A stretch of 64,000 bases of DNA. It comes from JAICMB01 sp963795935. GTDB lineage: Bacteria; Acidobacteriota; Terriglobia; Bryobacterales; Bryobacteraceae. Each line of letters begins with the position of its first letter. Positions within the stretch are counted from its first letter, which is position 1. Positions 10,037 through 19,508 of the stretch are shown piece by piece. The translations under genes were made by a program, and so were the position numbers. Location of the stretch: the NCBI GenBank assembly GCA_963795935.1, contig CAWCJO010000014.1, positions 1 through 64,000 of the forward strand, in the 5' to 3' direction. The notes under the pieces were generated by a model that saw only the letters and a program-made list of their open reading frames with translations, made no database searches and was not told where the DNA came from.

Positions 10037-12156
10037 CGTGCGTTCTCCGCGAGCATCTCATCCCGCAAGCGCGCGAATTCCCGCTTCAGTCCATTTTCTT
10101 GGGTCAAGTCCCACAGGCACGTCTTCAACTGGCGCATGCCCAGCACCGAGGTGATCCAGGACTGCGTCCAGCCCGTTTCCGCGGACCACGCGCCCCAGCC
10201 CGAGTCGGCGTTGCTCGCCCAGTATTCCCAGTTTTTAAAATCAAATGCCCGGAACCACGCTCCGTCCAGCTCCGGATGCGACTCCGAGCGCACTTGCACC
10301 CGTACCAGAAATTGCGCCAGCTTCCCGACCGCGCGCTCGTATGCGGCATCGCCGGTTGCCGCCGCCGCTTCGTGCAGGCCCAAGAAGGCAAAGTTAGTCG
10401 TATACAGAAGGTCGGCGACGGGATCTCCGTTTTCCTGGATCAGCGGGGCTTCTCGAGTCCCGTATTCCTCGTTGCTCTGGGGTGGCCCGAAAGCGCCGTG
10501 ATGGGCCGCGCCGATCTCCTCGCGAATAGCGCCGCTGTCGTCCTGCGCCGCCAACAGATCCGCAGAAATGCGATGCAGCCAGGCGCGGTGTTCGCCGGTA
10601 TTTTCAAGACGTACCAGCCAGGCCAGCGGCAGCAGCATGCGCGCCCGCTCCTGCTGGATGCCATTGGTCCAATGCCAGTTATCCGGATACGCCTCCATCG
10701 TCATCTTGATCGCATTCCTGCTTCTTGCCAGGAATGGCTCATAGCCGGTCTGCCGGTATGCCCACAGCATGCACGCCCACAGATACGCCTGGTAATGCGG
10801 CGAGTAGCTGACGACATCCCCGTCATTATAATGTTGCCAGCCGTTCCTCTCGAGCGGCGCCTGGTCAATGCGATCGATGCGGAAACCGAGTTTGCCCGTC
10901 GTACGAAAGTTCGCCAGCAGCGCGCGAATCAGCGGCAAATTCCAACGGCCCGAACCCAGCAGCGCGGCCGTCGCCATCGTGCCCAGCATGGCGCGCGCGT
11001 TGTCGTCCCCATAATATACGCCATAGCCGTTCAGGTCCCGATAGTAGCGGGCCGCCGTATTCCATCCGAGCAAGCCGTACGCCGCATTCCGAGGATCGCT
11101 GCGCGCTCCCTGAGCCAGCGGCGATTGGTAGTACAAGAAATTCTGCAGGTTTGCGGCTGCGCGAAGGCGTTCCGGCTTTTCTTCCAATCTCCCGGAAAAA
11201 GCCAGCGCCATGGCAGTCTCGGAGACGCAATCGGCGCGAATCCACCAGCGTGCCAACTGCGATCCGTCCTCTTGGATGCTGGAGCTGAAACCTTCCAGCA
11301 CGCCCGCGCTGCCGTTACCGGCGGGGAGCCGCGTGGCGTCCGGACCAGCACCCACCCGATCCTTATATTTCGCCGCCTCGCCGGCGCGTTCTTTCCAGGA
11401 TGCGTCAATCAGCATGCGGGATCTCGCGTACCAACCGACTCCCCTCGAAAAAGCCCGCAATTCGCCGTCGCGCGGAATCGTCTCCATCTTTGCGAAAGAC
11501 GGCCGCACCGTGGCCAACGGATGCACTTCGGGCACGACGCCGCCCTGAGCCACCCACGTCAGAATGCGCCGCCATACCAGTGGCCATGCATCCGCTGGCG
11601 CATAGCGAGCCGTAACAAACTGGCTTAGCTTCGTGGTTGCGACTAATATATTCCCGCGCGGATCTTCAAACAGAATTGGAAACACTCCGGCGGACGGCAA
11701 GCCATAAATGGCGGAATTAAAACCCGCCACGCGCGCCAGAACGAGATCCGGCTTCGGGGCCTCCACGGGCAAAAAGTGGGACTCGTGAATCGATAGAATC
11801 CGCATGGGCGGCAGGTTGGGACCAAACGCGCCGGATGCCACCACGATTCGTTCCCGCCCGGCTGTTGCCGGCGGCTTCCATTCCATACCGGGTATCGATG
11901 ATGAATATTCGATAAAGACGCGCAGCTTCTTCCGGTCAACCGAACGCCATACAACGGGACTCACCTCCGTCGTCGCGCTGGGATACCCATCCGCCAGCAA
12001 CAAAACTCCGCCGCCGCGCGGCGCCGCTTCCACCGCTCCCGTTGGCGAATCGTAGCGCGGGAAGGTGGACCCGCTCTCCGCCAGCGCGCGATACAGGTCG
12101 TTGTCCGGGCGGCAACTGAAGACCAGCGTCTCCGGCTTAGCGCCGGCCGGCAACAA
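10033..12156 (-). CDS. Large secreted alpha-toroid protein of a glycan-utilisation cluster
   Basis: At least 707 residues. The N-terminal about 250 residues look like an alpha/beta domain (GGGVLLLADGYPS; FPILFEDPRGNILVAT). The remainder is rich in aromatic, helical repeats typical of (alpha/alpha) toroid glycosidases or lyases (YGLLGWNTAARYYRDLNGYG, WQHYNDGDVVSYSPHYQAYL). The first standard start is TTG at 12156. However, the hydrophobic stretch of a signal peptide (VALFVASCLLPAGA) extends upstream to about 12193, where only an ATA overlaps the sulfatase stop. The true start may thus be non-standard, or hidden by a base error. The stop overlaps the next gene by four bases. The substrate is probably a polysaccharide, inferred from context only. 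Confidence 0.7.
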   Translation of the reverse strand: MLPAGAKPETLVFSCRPDNDLYRALAESGSTFPRYDSPTGAVEAAPRGGGVLLLADGYPSATTEVSPVVWRSVDRKKLRVFIEYSSSIPGMEWKPPATAGRERIVVASGAFGPNLPPMRILSIHESHFLPVEAPKPDLVLARVAGFNSAIYGLPSAGVFPILFEDPRGNILVATTKLSQFVTARYAPADAWPLVWRRILTWVAQGGVVPEVHPLATVRPSFAKMETIPRDGELRAFSRGVGWYARSRMLIDASWKERAGEAAKYKDRVGAGPDATRLPAGNGSAGVLEGFSSSIQEDGSQLARWWIRADCVSETAMALAFSGRLEEKPERLRAAANLQNFLYYQSPLAQGARSDPRNAAYGLLGWNTAARYYRDLNGYGVYYGDDNARAMLGTMATAALLGSGRWNLPLIRALLANFRTTGKLGFRIDRIDQAPLERNGWQHYNDGDVVSYSPHYQAYLWACMLWAYRQTGYEPFLARSRNAIKMTMEAYPDNWHWTNGIQQERARMLLPLAWLVRLENTGEHRAWLHRISADLLAAQDDSGAIREEIGAAHHGAFGPPQSNEEYGTREAPLIQENGDPVADLLYTTNFAFLGLHEAAAATGDAAYERAVGKLAQFLVRVQVRSESHPELDGAWFRAFDFKNWEYWASNADSGWGAWSAETGWTQSWITSVLGMRQLKTCLWDLTQENGLKREFARLRDEMLAENAR

Positions 12157-12191
12157 ACAGGAAGCGACGAATAAAGCAACCTTGATTTGGT

Positions 12192-13664
12192 TTATGCTTC
12201 CCCCAATTGCGCCCGAAGTTCGTTCAGGCGATGCATCAGTCCGGCGGTAATGTCCTGGTATTTCGGATCGCCGAACAGGTTGCGCAGCTCTTGGGGATCC
12301 GTTTGAAGATCGTAAAGCTCGTACTCCTTCGGAATCTCGTCATAATATTCAATTAGCTTGTACCGTTCCGTCCGGACTCCATGGTTCTTGGCAACCATGT
12401 TCGGTCCCGGATATTCGTAATACGAATACAGCCAGTCGTGCCGCCAACCACTATCATTCCCTTGAATCAGAGGAACAAGACTGCGGCCATGCATATGGGC
12501 GGGCGGTTTGATTCCCGCCAATTCGAGTACCGTAGGCGCGATATCGATGTTCAAGACCATGCTTTGATTAAATGTGCCCGGCTTGATAACTCTCGGATAA
12601 CGGATGTTCAGCGGAATCCGGATGGATGGCTCGTGCATCAATCGCTTATCCATCAACCGCCATTCACCCAGGAAAAAACCGTGATCCGCCGTATGCATCA
12701 GAACGGTCTCATCCAGTATCCCGTTGCGCTCTAATGTATGGATTACGCGGCCCACATTATCGTCCGCCCCTTTCGTCAGAGCATAGTGACCCTTGACGAG
12801 AGCTTCCAAAGTTGCGCACCATTCATCGCGGCCAATCTTGTTGGTCGCATTGACAAATGCCTTCGGCTTGCCGGGATAGCGCTTTAAATCGTCGTCGAAG
12901 GTCGCCGGTTTCGGGATGTTGTCGCCACTGTACAGATCCAGATAGCGGCGCGGCCGTATATTCTCGGCGTGAGGGGAATAGAACCATAGAAACAGACAGA
13001 ACGGCTTAGCGTGGCTTCCATCCAACCAATCGACCGCCGCCTTCGTTACGACATCGTCGACCCAATCATGATAAATTTGGTCCTTCCCGACATGGCCATT
13101 TAAACCCTCTGCGATGGGACAGTCGAAGTAACTTGCTTGACCAAGGTAACCAAAGTAATAATCCCAGTAACGGTCCCGCAAGCCGTTCCGTATATGTGAC
13201 TTTCCGCAAAATGCGACCTCGTATCCGGCGTCGCGCAGTAGATCGGAAAAGATCGGCATGCCGGGAGTAATCGGGCGATCTTTGTTGTCAATCACCCCGT
13301 TGGCCCGGGAATACATTCCCGTGAGAACGCTGGCCCTCCCGGGGGCGCAAAGCGCGTTCGTTACAAATGCATTGCTGAACCATACGCCTTCGCGCGCAAT
13401 ACGATCCATGTTAGGGGTTTGCAGAATCGGGTTGATCTTGCATTGGTCCCAGGCAAACCCCGGCTCGCCGTGCTGCGCTGCATAGCTAAACTCATCCGGC
13501 CGCTGGCCGTCCGTCATGAATATGACGAAGTTCGGCCGGCGCGCCTTGCTATTTCCGGCCGGGAAATTTCCGGCCTGATTAGCGGTAAGCAATGGCGCCG
13601 CTGCCGCAGCCCCCAGGGTGGCGGCGTTCAGCTTCAAAGCGCTGCGGCGCGTAAATGAGCTCAT
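12192..13664 (-). CDS. Tat-exported sulfatase
   Basis: 490-residue type I sulfatase. The Tat-type leader is TRRSALKLNAATLGAAAAAP. The N-terminal metal-binding strand is RRPNFVIFMTDGQRPDE. The signature NALCAPGRASVLTGMY holds the Cys that is converted to formylglycine in this family, followed by the conserved Arg. Further metal or substrate ligands lie in FCGKSHIRNG and MHTADHGFFLGEW. It hydrolyses sulfate esters, most likely on a glycan given the flanking receptor and glycosidase-like genes. It starts 17 bases after the receptor stop, consistent with one transcript. The enzyme needs a formylglycine-generating system, which is not in the window. Confidence 0.93.
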   Translation of the reverse strand: MSSFTRRSALKLNAATLGAAAAAPLLTANQAGNFPAGNSKARRPNFVIFMTDGQRPDEFSYAAQHGEPGFAWDQCKINPILQTPNMDRIAREGVWFSNAFVTNALCAPGRASVLTGMYSRANGVIDNKDRPITPGMPIFSDLLRDAGYEVAFCGKSHIRNGLRDRYWDYYFGYLGQASYFDCPIAEGLNGHVGKDQIYHDWVDDVVTKAAVDWLDGSHAKPFCLFLWFYSPHAENIRPRRYLDLYSGDNIPKPATFDDDLKRYPGKPKAFVNATNKIGRDEWCATLEALVKGHYALTKGADDNVGRVIHTLERNGILDETVLMHTADHGFFLGEWRLMDKRLMHEPSIRIPLNIRYPRVIKPGTFNQSMVLNIDIAPTVLELAGIKPPAHMHGRSLVPLIQGNDSGWRHDWLYSYYEYPGPNMVAKNHGVRTERYKLIEYYDEIPKEYELYDLQTDPQELRNLFGDPKYQDITAGLMHRLNELRAQLGEA

Positions 13665-13680
13665 ACTCCAATACTCCGAA

Positions 13681-16600
13681 TCAAAACTCCAGCCTCAAAC
13701 TGAGTTGAATGTTTCGCGGCGAGTTTGAAGTCGCGGTGATCCTCCCTACCTGCGCCGGAACGCTGATGTTCGAGGCCGGATTGGCGAAACTGGGATGATT
13801 CAGCGCGTTGAAGAAATCTCCCTCAAAGCGGAGCCTGAATCGCTCCGCCATCACAAAGTTCTTGAATAGCGAAGCGTCCCACTCGCTGTACCCTGGACCA
13901 AACAGAGAATATGGCGCGGAATTGCCGAACGTAAATTGCGCCGGAAGCGCATACGCCGCCGGATTAAACCACTGCGTCAAGCCGGGGTTCGATACACTCG
14001 GGTTTCCCACGATGTTGGCTCGCCCGCTTGGCCACCCCTGCACCGCGCTCGTGAAGTTCACCGAGAAAGGCAGACCGCTTCCTAACGTGAGTATGCCCGT
14101 TGTCCCCCACCCGCCGAGGATGAAATTCAGCGGCCGGTTCAGGGACGTCAGATAGCGCCGGCCCTTCCCGAACGGCAAGTCATACACATAATTTGCCACC
14201 ATATACTGCTGGCGTATATTGGGATCATTCCCGCGGTCGAGACGAATATCCTGGTTATCCAGAGGCGTGAACGAGTCCGTGCCTCCGCTGTCCAGAGTCT
14301 TGGTCCAGGAGTATTCGATCTCGAATGAGAGCCCGGATGAAAATCGGCGCAAAGCGGAAAGTTGCAGCGCCTGGCTATTTACGGTTTGGCCGTTTTCCCA
14401 GAAGTTAATCGGCCCGAACGGCTGATATGGCCGCCGTGGCTGTACCGGCCCCGGCGCGGGCGGCGGATCGTTGAGGTTAAACACCTGTGTCTCGTGCTCC
14501 GTCTCGATGCCTAGATACGTTGCGCGCAGCGCCATGTTGGCCGCGACCTGAGATTCCACCGTGAAATTCCACTCGTGACTCATCGGATAACGGTAGTTGG
14601 TAGGATATGCGTTCACCGTCGCGCCGCTTGCGACCGCGCCTTGGCCTGAAGGGAACGGGTTCGCGAATGTAAGTGTCGGCGTAGGGCCCGCCAGCGGCTC
14701 GAACACCTGCGCGCCGTTAAACGGTGGATTTAACGCCGTCTCATAACTCCCAAAACCCCACGGCCACGTGTTGTAATACATCCCATATCCCGCGCGCAGC
14801 ACCAGACGCGAGGTCGCGAGCGGGCGGTAAGCCAGCCCCACGCGCGGCGCAAACTGCTTCAAATCGTTTCCGATATAGTTTCCCGGGCCAAGCCCGATGC
14901 TGGAACCAATCACAATGGGAAGACCCGGAAATAAACTTGGATTGTAAGTCCCTTTCAGAACGACAATCTCGTTTAAATTGGAATACCAGTTCGCCATGTT
15001 CCCCAGTTTATTCTGATACAGCGTGGGCAGATCGTAGCGCAACCCTAGGTTCACCGTGAGGCGGCTCATTGCTTTCCAGCTATCTTGAATGAAAAACCCG
15101 TACCGGTCGTTCGCCGGCGTGTTCGCCGTCGGGGCAATGGCCGCGCTTGATGCCGACAGGTCGCCCAGCAGGAAGTCCGCGAACGCGGAGCCGCTATATT
15201 GCCCATTAAACGTGAAACTACCATGCCCGGGAGCCGTATTCTGATAGTTGTAGAACTGCCAATGCATGTAAGATACTCCCGCGTCGATAACATGGTTTCC
15301 CTTTAGCCAAGTTAATTGATCCGAGAGCTGAAACGTTTGATGAATGTCCCCGCTGCCGGCATTGTCGCTGAATCCGGTAAAGCCGGTAATGGACACGGTT
15401 GGCAGCCCGCCTAATCCCGAAAGATTACTGGGTATGCCTGGAACCAGCGCGGTGGGATTTACGTTGTAGTTCTGAGGCTGAAAAATATCCCAAATACGAT
15501 GGTACGCAACCGAGCTCAGGTTCACCAGCGTGGGTGAAATGGTGTGGGTATAATTAGCAGCAACGTCCTGATCGACCTCTGAGTTATCGACGCCGCCGAA
15601 TTTGTCCGTTGCTCCTGCGGAGTAGTTCGGAGTGTGGCGGGCCATGTAATAACGAACCGACAAGGTATTCGCCTCGTTGATGTTATAATCTGTGCGGCCT
15701 TCATAGCGCATATTGTCCTCCCTGTTGGCCACATTGGTTGTGAAGTTGTTGCCTAATCCTCCCGCCGCCGTTGTGGCGATATTGGGAGTATCGAAATAGG
15801 GAAAAAAGTTTTTCGCGATCGGGCTGATGCGCGCCGCTGGAATCTGGTTGTTCGGGAAGGGGCTGCCCGTATCGGGATCTATGATCGGGGGAAGGCCGGC
15901 AAAATTGCCATTCAAAAGGTTCTGAGTCGGCATCGCCGCCGTCTTTGTGCTGGATGTCCGATTGGTGTAGCCTTCAAAGCTCCCAAAGAAAAATAACTTG
16001 TTCCGCTTGATCGGCCCTCCCAGCGAACCCCCGAATTCATTACGCACGAATGGCGGCTTCGGTAGGCTGGTTGCGAAGAAGTTCTTCGCGCTCAGCGCCG
16101 TGATCCGGTTGTATTCGAAGGCGCTGCCATGAAATTCGTTCGTGCCGGATTTTGTGACCATAATGACCGCGGTGGTCCCGGCATACTTCGCGGACCCAGT
16201 GCTGTCGATCACCTGGAATTCACCGATTGAATCGAGCGAAGGAACGTTCTTGCCCAGCACTGCGTTTTCAATTTGTAAAACTTGCGAACCGTCGATCGTT
16301 TCGCTTACGCCGCCGCGCGTATAGACTCCACCAATTCGCGCCGAGGTTCCGGAGTTCTGCACCCCCGGGGCGATCGCCAGCAAACCAAAAATATCCGTCC
16401 GGCCGTTGAGCGGCACGGAATCGATCTGCTTGGAATCGACGATGCTGCCGACCGAGGTCGTATCCGTCTGCACCAGCGGCTGTTCGGCCGTGACCTGTAC
16501 GGAAGCTTGCGTCGAGCCGACGGACAACGCTGCGTCTTCCCGGACCGTCTGCCCGACTCTCAAAATCACATGCCGAATGACATAACTTTGGAACCCTCCG

Positions 16601-16863
16601 GCGGTTACCGTAATCTCATACGGATCTGGGATCACATTCGAGAACGTGTACTCTCCCGCGTTGTTTGCCTCAGCCCCGGATGTCACGTTGGTAACTTCAT
16701 TCCGCAGAGAAACCTTGGCGCCGGGCACGATGGCGCCCGTTTGATCCGTAACTGTGCCCAGGATCGTGCCAAAACCGGTTTGGCCCTGAACTGCTATAGG
16801 TTGTATGAGCAGCGCGACGGAGATCGATAGCGCGCTCCACAACCGGCTACTTACCGTTCTCAT
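13681..16863 (-). CDS. Oar-like TonB-dependent receptor (intact)
   Basis: 1060-residue outer-membrane protein. The start is set at MRTVSSRLWSALS (16863), because a Sec signal ending near IAVQGQ follows. A further in-frame start at 16920 adds 19 non-hydrophobic residues. Residues about 30-110 form the carboxypeptidase-regulatory-like domain (GTILGTVTDQTGAIVPGAKV). A plug follows (GSIVDSKQIDSVPLNGR; KSGTNEFHGSAFEYN) and then a long beta-barrel ending in a C-terminal aromatic residue (IQLSLRLEF). In Acidobacteriota these proteins are thought to import oligomers. It sits directly upstream of the sulfatase and downstream of the GntR regulator, so its ligand is probably the sulfated glycan handled by this cluster. 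Confidence 0.92.
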   Translation of the reverse strand: MRTVSSRLWSALSISVALLIQPIAVQGQTGFGTILGTVTDQTGAIVPGAKVSLRNEVTNVTSGAEANNAGEYTFSNVIPDPYEITVTAGGFQSYVIRHVILRVGQTVREDAALSVGSTQASVQVTAEQPLVQTDTTSVGSIVDSKQIDSVPLNGRTDIFGLLAIAPGVQNSGTSARIGGVYTRGGVSETIDGSQVLQIENAVLGKNVPSLDSIGEFQVIDSTGSAKYAGTTAVIMVTKSGTNEFHGSAFEYNRITALSAKNFFATSLPKPPFVRNEFGGSLGGPIKRNKLFFFGSFEGYTNRTSSTKTAAMPTQNLLNGNFAGLPPIIDPDTGSPFPNNQIPAARISPIAKNFFPYFDTPNIATTAAGGLGNNFTTNVANREDNMRYEGRTDYNINEANTLSVRYYMARHTPNYSAGATDKFGGVDNSEVDQDVAANYTHTISPTLVNLSSVAYHRIWDIFQPQNYNVNPTALVPGIPSNLSGLGGLPTVSITGFTGFSDNAGSGDIHQTFQLSDQLTWLKGNHVIDAGVSYMHWQFYNYQNTAPGHGSFTFNGQYSGSAFADFLLGDLSASSAAIAPTANTPANDRYGFFIQDSWKAMSRLTVNLGLRYDLPTLYQNKLGNMANWYSNLNEIVVLKGTYNPSLFPGLPIVIGSSIGLGPGNYIGNDLKQFAPRVGLAYRPLATSRLVLRAGYGMYYNTWPWGFGSYETALNPPFNGAQVFEPLAGPTPTLTFANPFPSGQGAVASGATVNAYPTNYRYPMSHEWNFTVESQVAANMALRATYLGIETEHETQVFNLNDPPPAPGPVQPRRPYQPFGPINFWENGQTVNSQALQLSALRRFSSGLSFEIEYSWTKTLDSGGTDSFTPLDNQDIRLDRGNDPNIRQQYMVANYVYDLPFGKGRRYLTSLNRPLNFILGGWGTTGILTLGSGLPFSVNFTSAVQGWPSGRANIVGNPSVSNPGLTQWFNPAAYALPAQFTFGNSAPYSLFGPGYSEWDASLFKNFVMAERFRLRFEGDFFNALNHPSFANPASNISVPAQVGRITATSNSPRNIQLSLRLEF

Positions 16864-16926
16864 AAATTCCCCTCTTGTTGTCGTGCCGGACCACATCGCC
16901 GGAATTCTACTCGCAAGCATTCTGAT

Positions 16927-17706
16927 TCACCGCAGGCGCACGGCGTGAACAATCGCGCGGTACTGATCCGCCCGGTAAACGGTCAATGCCAATTCCACCG
17001 GCGTTTCATTGCTGGAATAGGTTTTACGGCGAATCGCCAGCACCGATGCGGCGCCGCGGAGACCTAACAGCGTCTTATGTCTGCGAGTCGCCAACTCCGC
17101 CGACACCTCTTCCACGCAGTGCGCCAGATCCAACCCGTAATTTCGCTCCAGAAGGCTGTAAAGCGACTCTCTTGAGAAATCGAATCGTTCGAGCCCGGGG
17201 CAAAGATACGCCGGAATCTCCACCGCCTCGATAGCCAGCGGCCGGCCATTCCCAAACCGCAGACGTTCGATATAGTAAACGAACTCGGCGTAGGGTATTC
17301 CAAAAAATTGCGCCGACTCGGGCGCGGCGCGGCGCTGCTCAAACCGCAGTAACTTCGAGGAGGGGCTGATGCCCCGCTTCATCAGCTCCTCGGTAAAACC
17401 GCGCATTTCCTGTTGCTGCTTCCGCACTCGCGGGGGCGCGACGAAGGTCCCGCGGCCCCGTTTCCGCCCGATCAGCCCATCGCGATCCAGGATGTCGTAG
17501 GCCGCCCGCAAAGTCATTCGGCTGACCCGAAAATGTTCGCACATTACGCGCTCGGGTGGCAGCAGCGCGCCCGCTTCCGCGGCCCCTTCCGTAATCCAGT
17601 TTTTCAAGATCGCGGCAATCTGGAGATAAATCGGCGTGCCGGAATCTTCCTTGATCATGATCGGCATGCGTTTGATCGCCACCGGCATACCTTTCATCTT
17701 TTCCAC
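16927..17706 (-). CDS. GntR-family regulator (HutC/UTRA type)
   Basis: 259-residue DNA-binding repressor. Residues about 20-90 carry the winged helix-turn-helix (GTPIYLQIAAILKNWI, PPERVMCEHFRVSRMTLRAA, GLIGRKRGRGTFV). The C-terminal UTRA ligand-binding domain follows (YYIERLRFGNGRPLAIEAVE; VLAIRRKTYSSNETPVELAL). HutC-type regulators sense a pathway metabolite. As the first gene of the receptor-sulfatase-glycosidase cluster on the same strand, it probably controls that cluster and itself. A perfect 14-bp palindrome lies 13 bases upstream of the start. Confidence 0.9.
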   Translation of the reverse strand: MEKMKGMPVAIKRMPIMIKEDSGTPIYLQIAAILKNWITEGAAEAGALLPPERVMCEHFRVSRMTLRAAYDILDRDGLIGRKRGRGTFVAPPRVRKQQQEMRGFTEELMKRGISPSSKLLRFEQRRAAPESAQFFGIPYAEFVYYIERLRFGNGRPLAIEAVEIPAYLCPGLERFDFSRESLYSLLERNYGLDLAHCVEEVSAELATRRHKTLLGLRGAASVLAIRRKTYSSNETPVELALTVYRADQYRAIVHAVRLR

Positions 17707-17719
17707 CGCAGAGGTCTAG

Positions 17720-17733
17720 ACAAGTATACTTGT
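17720..17733. promoter_or_regulatory. Perfect palindrome, probable GntR operator
   Basis: The sequence ACAAGTATACTTGT is a perfect 14-bp inverted repeat just upstream of the GntR start codon (17706). It lies in an AT-rich island between divergent regions. Its size and position are right for an autoregulatory GntR/HutC operator. The binding role is inferred, not shown. Confidence 0.55.
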
Positions 17734-17841
17734 GAGCCTCTTTCATGTCAAGACTTTGGACGCCGCGCTTCGGAGTCGGATCAGAAGGGCGTTATTCCGC
17801 GGTGGCGAGGGGGACTGAAACGACCGTGGCGAACGCCGCGA

Positions 17842-18038
17842 CTATCGCACCGGCGAGTAGTCCGCCGCCTTCCACAGCGAAATATTCTGCACCGCGCCGA
17901 TCTGACCGTATTTCTCAACCGACTCTTTGCGCGCCTTGACCCATTCCGGATCGGCCGAAAATGCCGCCCAGGCATGCTCTCGCGCCGCCAGGCTTTCAAA
18001 CGGAATCAAGTACGTCGGATTCGGCATGTTCTGCCCGC
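17842..18038 (-). pseudogene. 3'-end fragment of a NIPSNAP gene
   Basis: The last about 65 codons match the C-terminus of the intact NIPSNAP protein at 24628-25386 (NMPNPTYLIPFESLAARE, EKYGQIGAVQNISLWK, ADYSPVR stop). Upstream, the match stops abruptly around 18038-18050, where the DNA switches to a piece of the actin/Hsp70-like gene. There is no start or N-terminal domain. The single reading frame running through both pieces is therefore a chimera, not a gene. Confidence 0.85.
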
Positions 18039-18039
18039 T

Positions 18040-18545
18040 CGCCCTTGAGCCGCCGATGGCACTCGAATCGATATAATCGCCGGCCTCGGAACCGGGAAGC
18101 TCAGAACCGGAATCGACAAATAAGAAAGGCAGACGTTGTACAACCCCGCCGCCGCAGCCGATTCCGACGCCTGCGTAATTGGTATTCTCGAGCTTGGCGT
18201 AAACCCCGCCAGGCCCTCGTTGATGCTCTTCACTTCGTATCTCAGCTCCATCGAAATCTGACGTAACGTCGCCTCGCGATACGTCGGGTCCTCTTCGGCG
18301 CCGAGCGTCGCCGCCGGCGCCGTGTAGCACTGCTTCTGCTTCTCCTTCGCCGGCCCGGCCAGCGAGCCAATGATCTGCCGGATCATATTCAGGCTCTCCG
18401 GCTACGTCGAGATCGACAACCCGCGCGTCATCGTTCGGCGCGCATCGATGTCCATTAAATCGGCGAATTTCTCCGACTCGTTGCCGTGCACCACGATCTC
18501 CGCGCCCTTGCACCGCGTGCGGGACCCGTTCCTTCTTGAGCACCT
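18040..18545 (-). pseudogene. Internal fragment of the actin/Hsp70-like ATPase gene
   Basis: About 500 bases match the middle of the gene at 27355-28359 (roughly 27715-28208). The matching parts include the phosphate-2 region and the RQIIGSLAGPAKEKQK segment. Several indels break the frame. Both gene ends are missing here; a separate copy of its 5' end lies at 18990-19066. Together with the NIPSNAP fragment it is a decayed duplicate of the ATPase-NIPSNAP pair. Confidence 0.8.
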
Positions 18546-18579
18546 TGCGGCAATTTGTACTTTGTGTTATAAAGTTGAC

Positions 18580-18954
18580 ATGCACACCCTCACACGGTTC
18601 ATCGCCGCAATGCAACTGGCGCTCATCCTTCCTGCCGCACTCTTCCTGACCGCCGTCCTCGTCGCCGTGGGCGATGCACCGCAATACGACCTGCCCCATC
18701 TCGCTCAGCGGATCGTGACGTGGTATTCGGCGCGGCCGTGGACGCTATGGTTGCTGCTGCTTGCTCTGCCGTTTGCCGTGCTCGTCTCCGGCTGTGCCAC
18801 CCTGCTACGCAGCTGGAAGCATGACGTCGAACCGCCGCACTCCGCGCGGCTCGCCATGATCCCGGCTCCCCTCGCTACGCTCTTCATCGCCGGGACGACG
18901 CTCCTATCTGTGGCGATATTAGCGGTTGTGGTGCTGCATATGCTCGCGAACTGA
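18580..18954 (+). CDS. Small membrane protein, three to four helices
   Basis: 124 residues from the ATG at 18580 (MHTLTRFIAAMQLAL). Hydrophobic helices are LALILPAALFLTAVLVAV, TLWLLLLALPFAVLVSGCA and LFIAGTTLLSVAILAVVVL, so it is inner-membrane. I do not recognise a family. It sits among gene fragments but is itself uninterrupted. The DNA just ahead of the start is AT-rich (TTTGTACTTTGTGTTATAAAGT) with ACTTT and AAAGT half-sites, suggesting its own regulated promoter. Confidence 0.55.
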   Translation: MHTLTRFIAAMQLALILPAALFLTAVLVAVGDAPQYDLPHLAQRIVTWYSARPWTLWLLLLALPFAVLVSGCATLLRSWKHDVEPPHSARLAMIPAPLATLFIAGTTLLSVAILAVVVLHMLAN

Positions 18955-18989
18955 CCGCGTCTTAGGCCGATACTCGCGTAGGCATGCAC

Positions 18990-19066
18990 GATTTCCAAAC
19001 TGACCCGCCACCTTATTTTTCTCGTGAGATTTCATCGTCCTTCTCCTTACCGGGGCTCTTGGGACC
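18990..19066 (-). pseudogene. 5'-end fragment of the actin/Hsp70-like ATPase gene
   Basis: The stretch matches the leader and first codons of the gene at 28359. It keeps the RBS region and the start, encoding MKSHEKNKV against MKSNEKNNG in the intact gene. The match ends within about ten codons. It is separated from the internal fragment at 18040-18545 by the small membrane-protein gene. Confidence 0.65.
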
Positions 19067-19068
19067 AT

Positions 19069-19185
19069 AATTCCGACCGGCGGCAAAATCTCCACCAAAT
19101 GGTCAGCCGACGATACCTCCAATCTCGCGAACGGCGTCACCCACATCGTCGCGGAAAACAGCGCCCACTGGATCTCGCCTCGGAA
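19069..19185 (+). pseudogene. Fragment of the alpha/beta hydrolase gene
   Basis: Reading on the plus strand, about 35 codons match the C-terminal part of the hydrolase at 6990-8003. The fragment has TGGKISTKWSADD and VTHIVAENSAHWI; the intact protein has TGAKSSTKWSPAD and VTHTVAENSGHWI. It has no start and no nucleophile region. Its neighbours are the ATPase 5'-end fragment on one side and a NIPSNAP pseudogene further on. Confidence 0.75.
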
Positions 19186-19385
19186 ACGGCCCTGGAGACT
19201 GCCTGCTGCGGTCCCTCGTAATCTGCCACTACAAGCCCCCGGCATGAGCCATCGCTGGCGAATGCCGTCCGTAACTGCGCTTCGAAATCGCGCACTTCCT
19301 CAGTGGGGAGGCGTATAAAGGATCATTGCCATTGTGCGCCCTCATCTCGCACCCGTCTTTGGCAAAATCGACATTCCATCAATCG

Positions 19386-19508
19386 TCAATGATGGGGCTC
19401 CTTTTTAGTGCAGCCGAACGTAAACGTGATAACGCCGAACAAAACAAGTAGTCCAGCCTTGCTGCGCTCAAGTAAGCTGCGCTCAAGTAATATGCTCAAT
19501 TTCAACAT
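19386..19508 (-). CDS. Possible 40-residue lipoprotein
   Basis: A short frame from ATG 19508 (MLKLSILLE) has a hydrophobic segment GLLVLFGVITFTFGC followed by TKKEPHH. This fits a lipobox with the modified Cys near residue 33, leaving almost no mature protein. AAAGGA lies about 15 bases upstream of the ATG. A direct 14-base duplication encodes LLERS twice. It could equally be the leader fragment of a lost lipoprotein gene. No family recognised. Confidence 0.25.
   Translation of the reverse strand: MLKLSILLERSLLERSKAGLLVLFGVITFTFGCTKKEPHH

Noticed and set aside
9565..11628. A 687-residue plus-strand open frame
   Set aside because: It lies antisense to the two toroid-protein genes, has Arg/Pro/Gln-rich composition and no family features. 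It is a shadow of high-GC coding DNA.
18565..18579. Strong operator ahead of the small membrane protein gene
   Set aside because: Only five-base half-sites (ACTTT/AAAGT) match and the centre is not symmetric; not strong enough to list as a regulatory site.
17842..18699. A 285-residue minus-strand protein
   Set aside because: The frame strings together a NIPSNAP end and frameshifted ATPase DNA; it is an accident of a high-GC mosaic.
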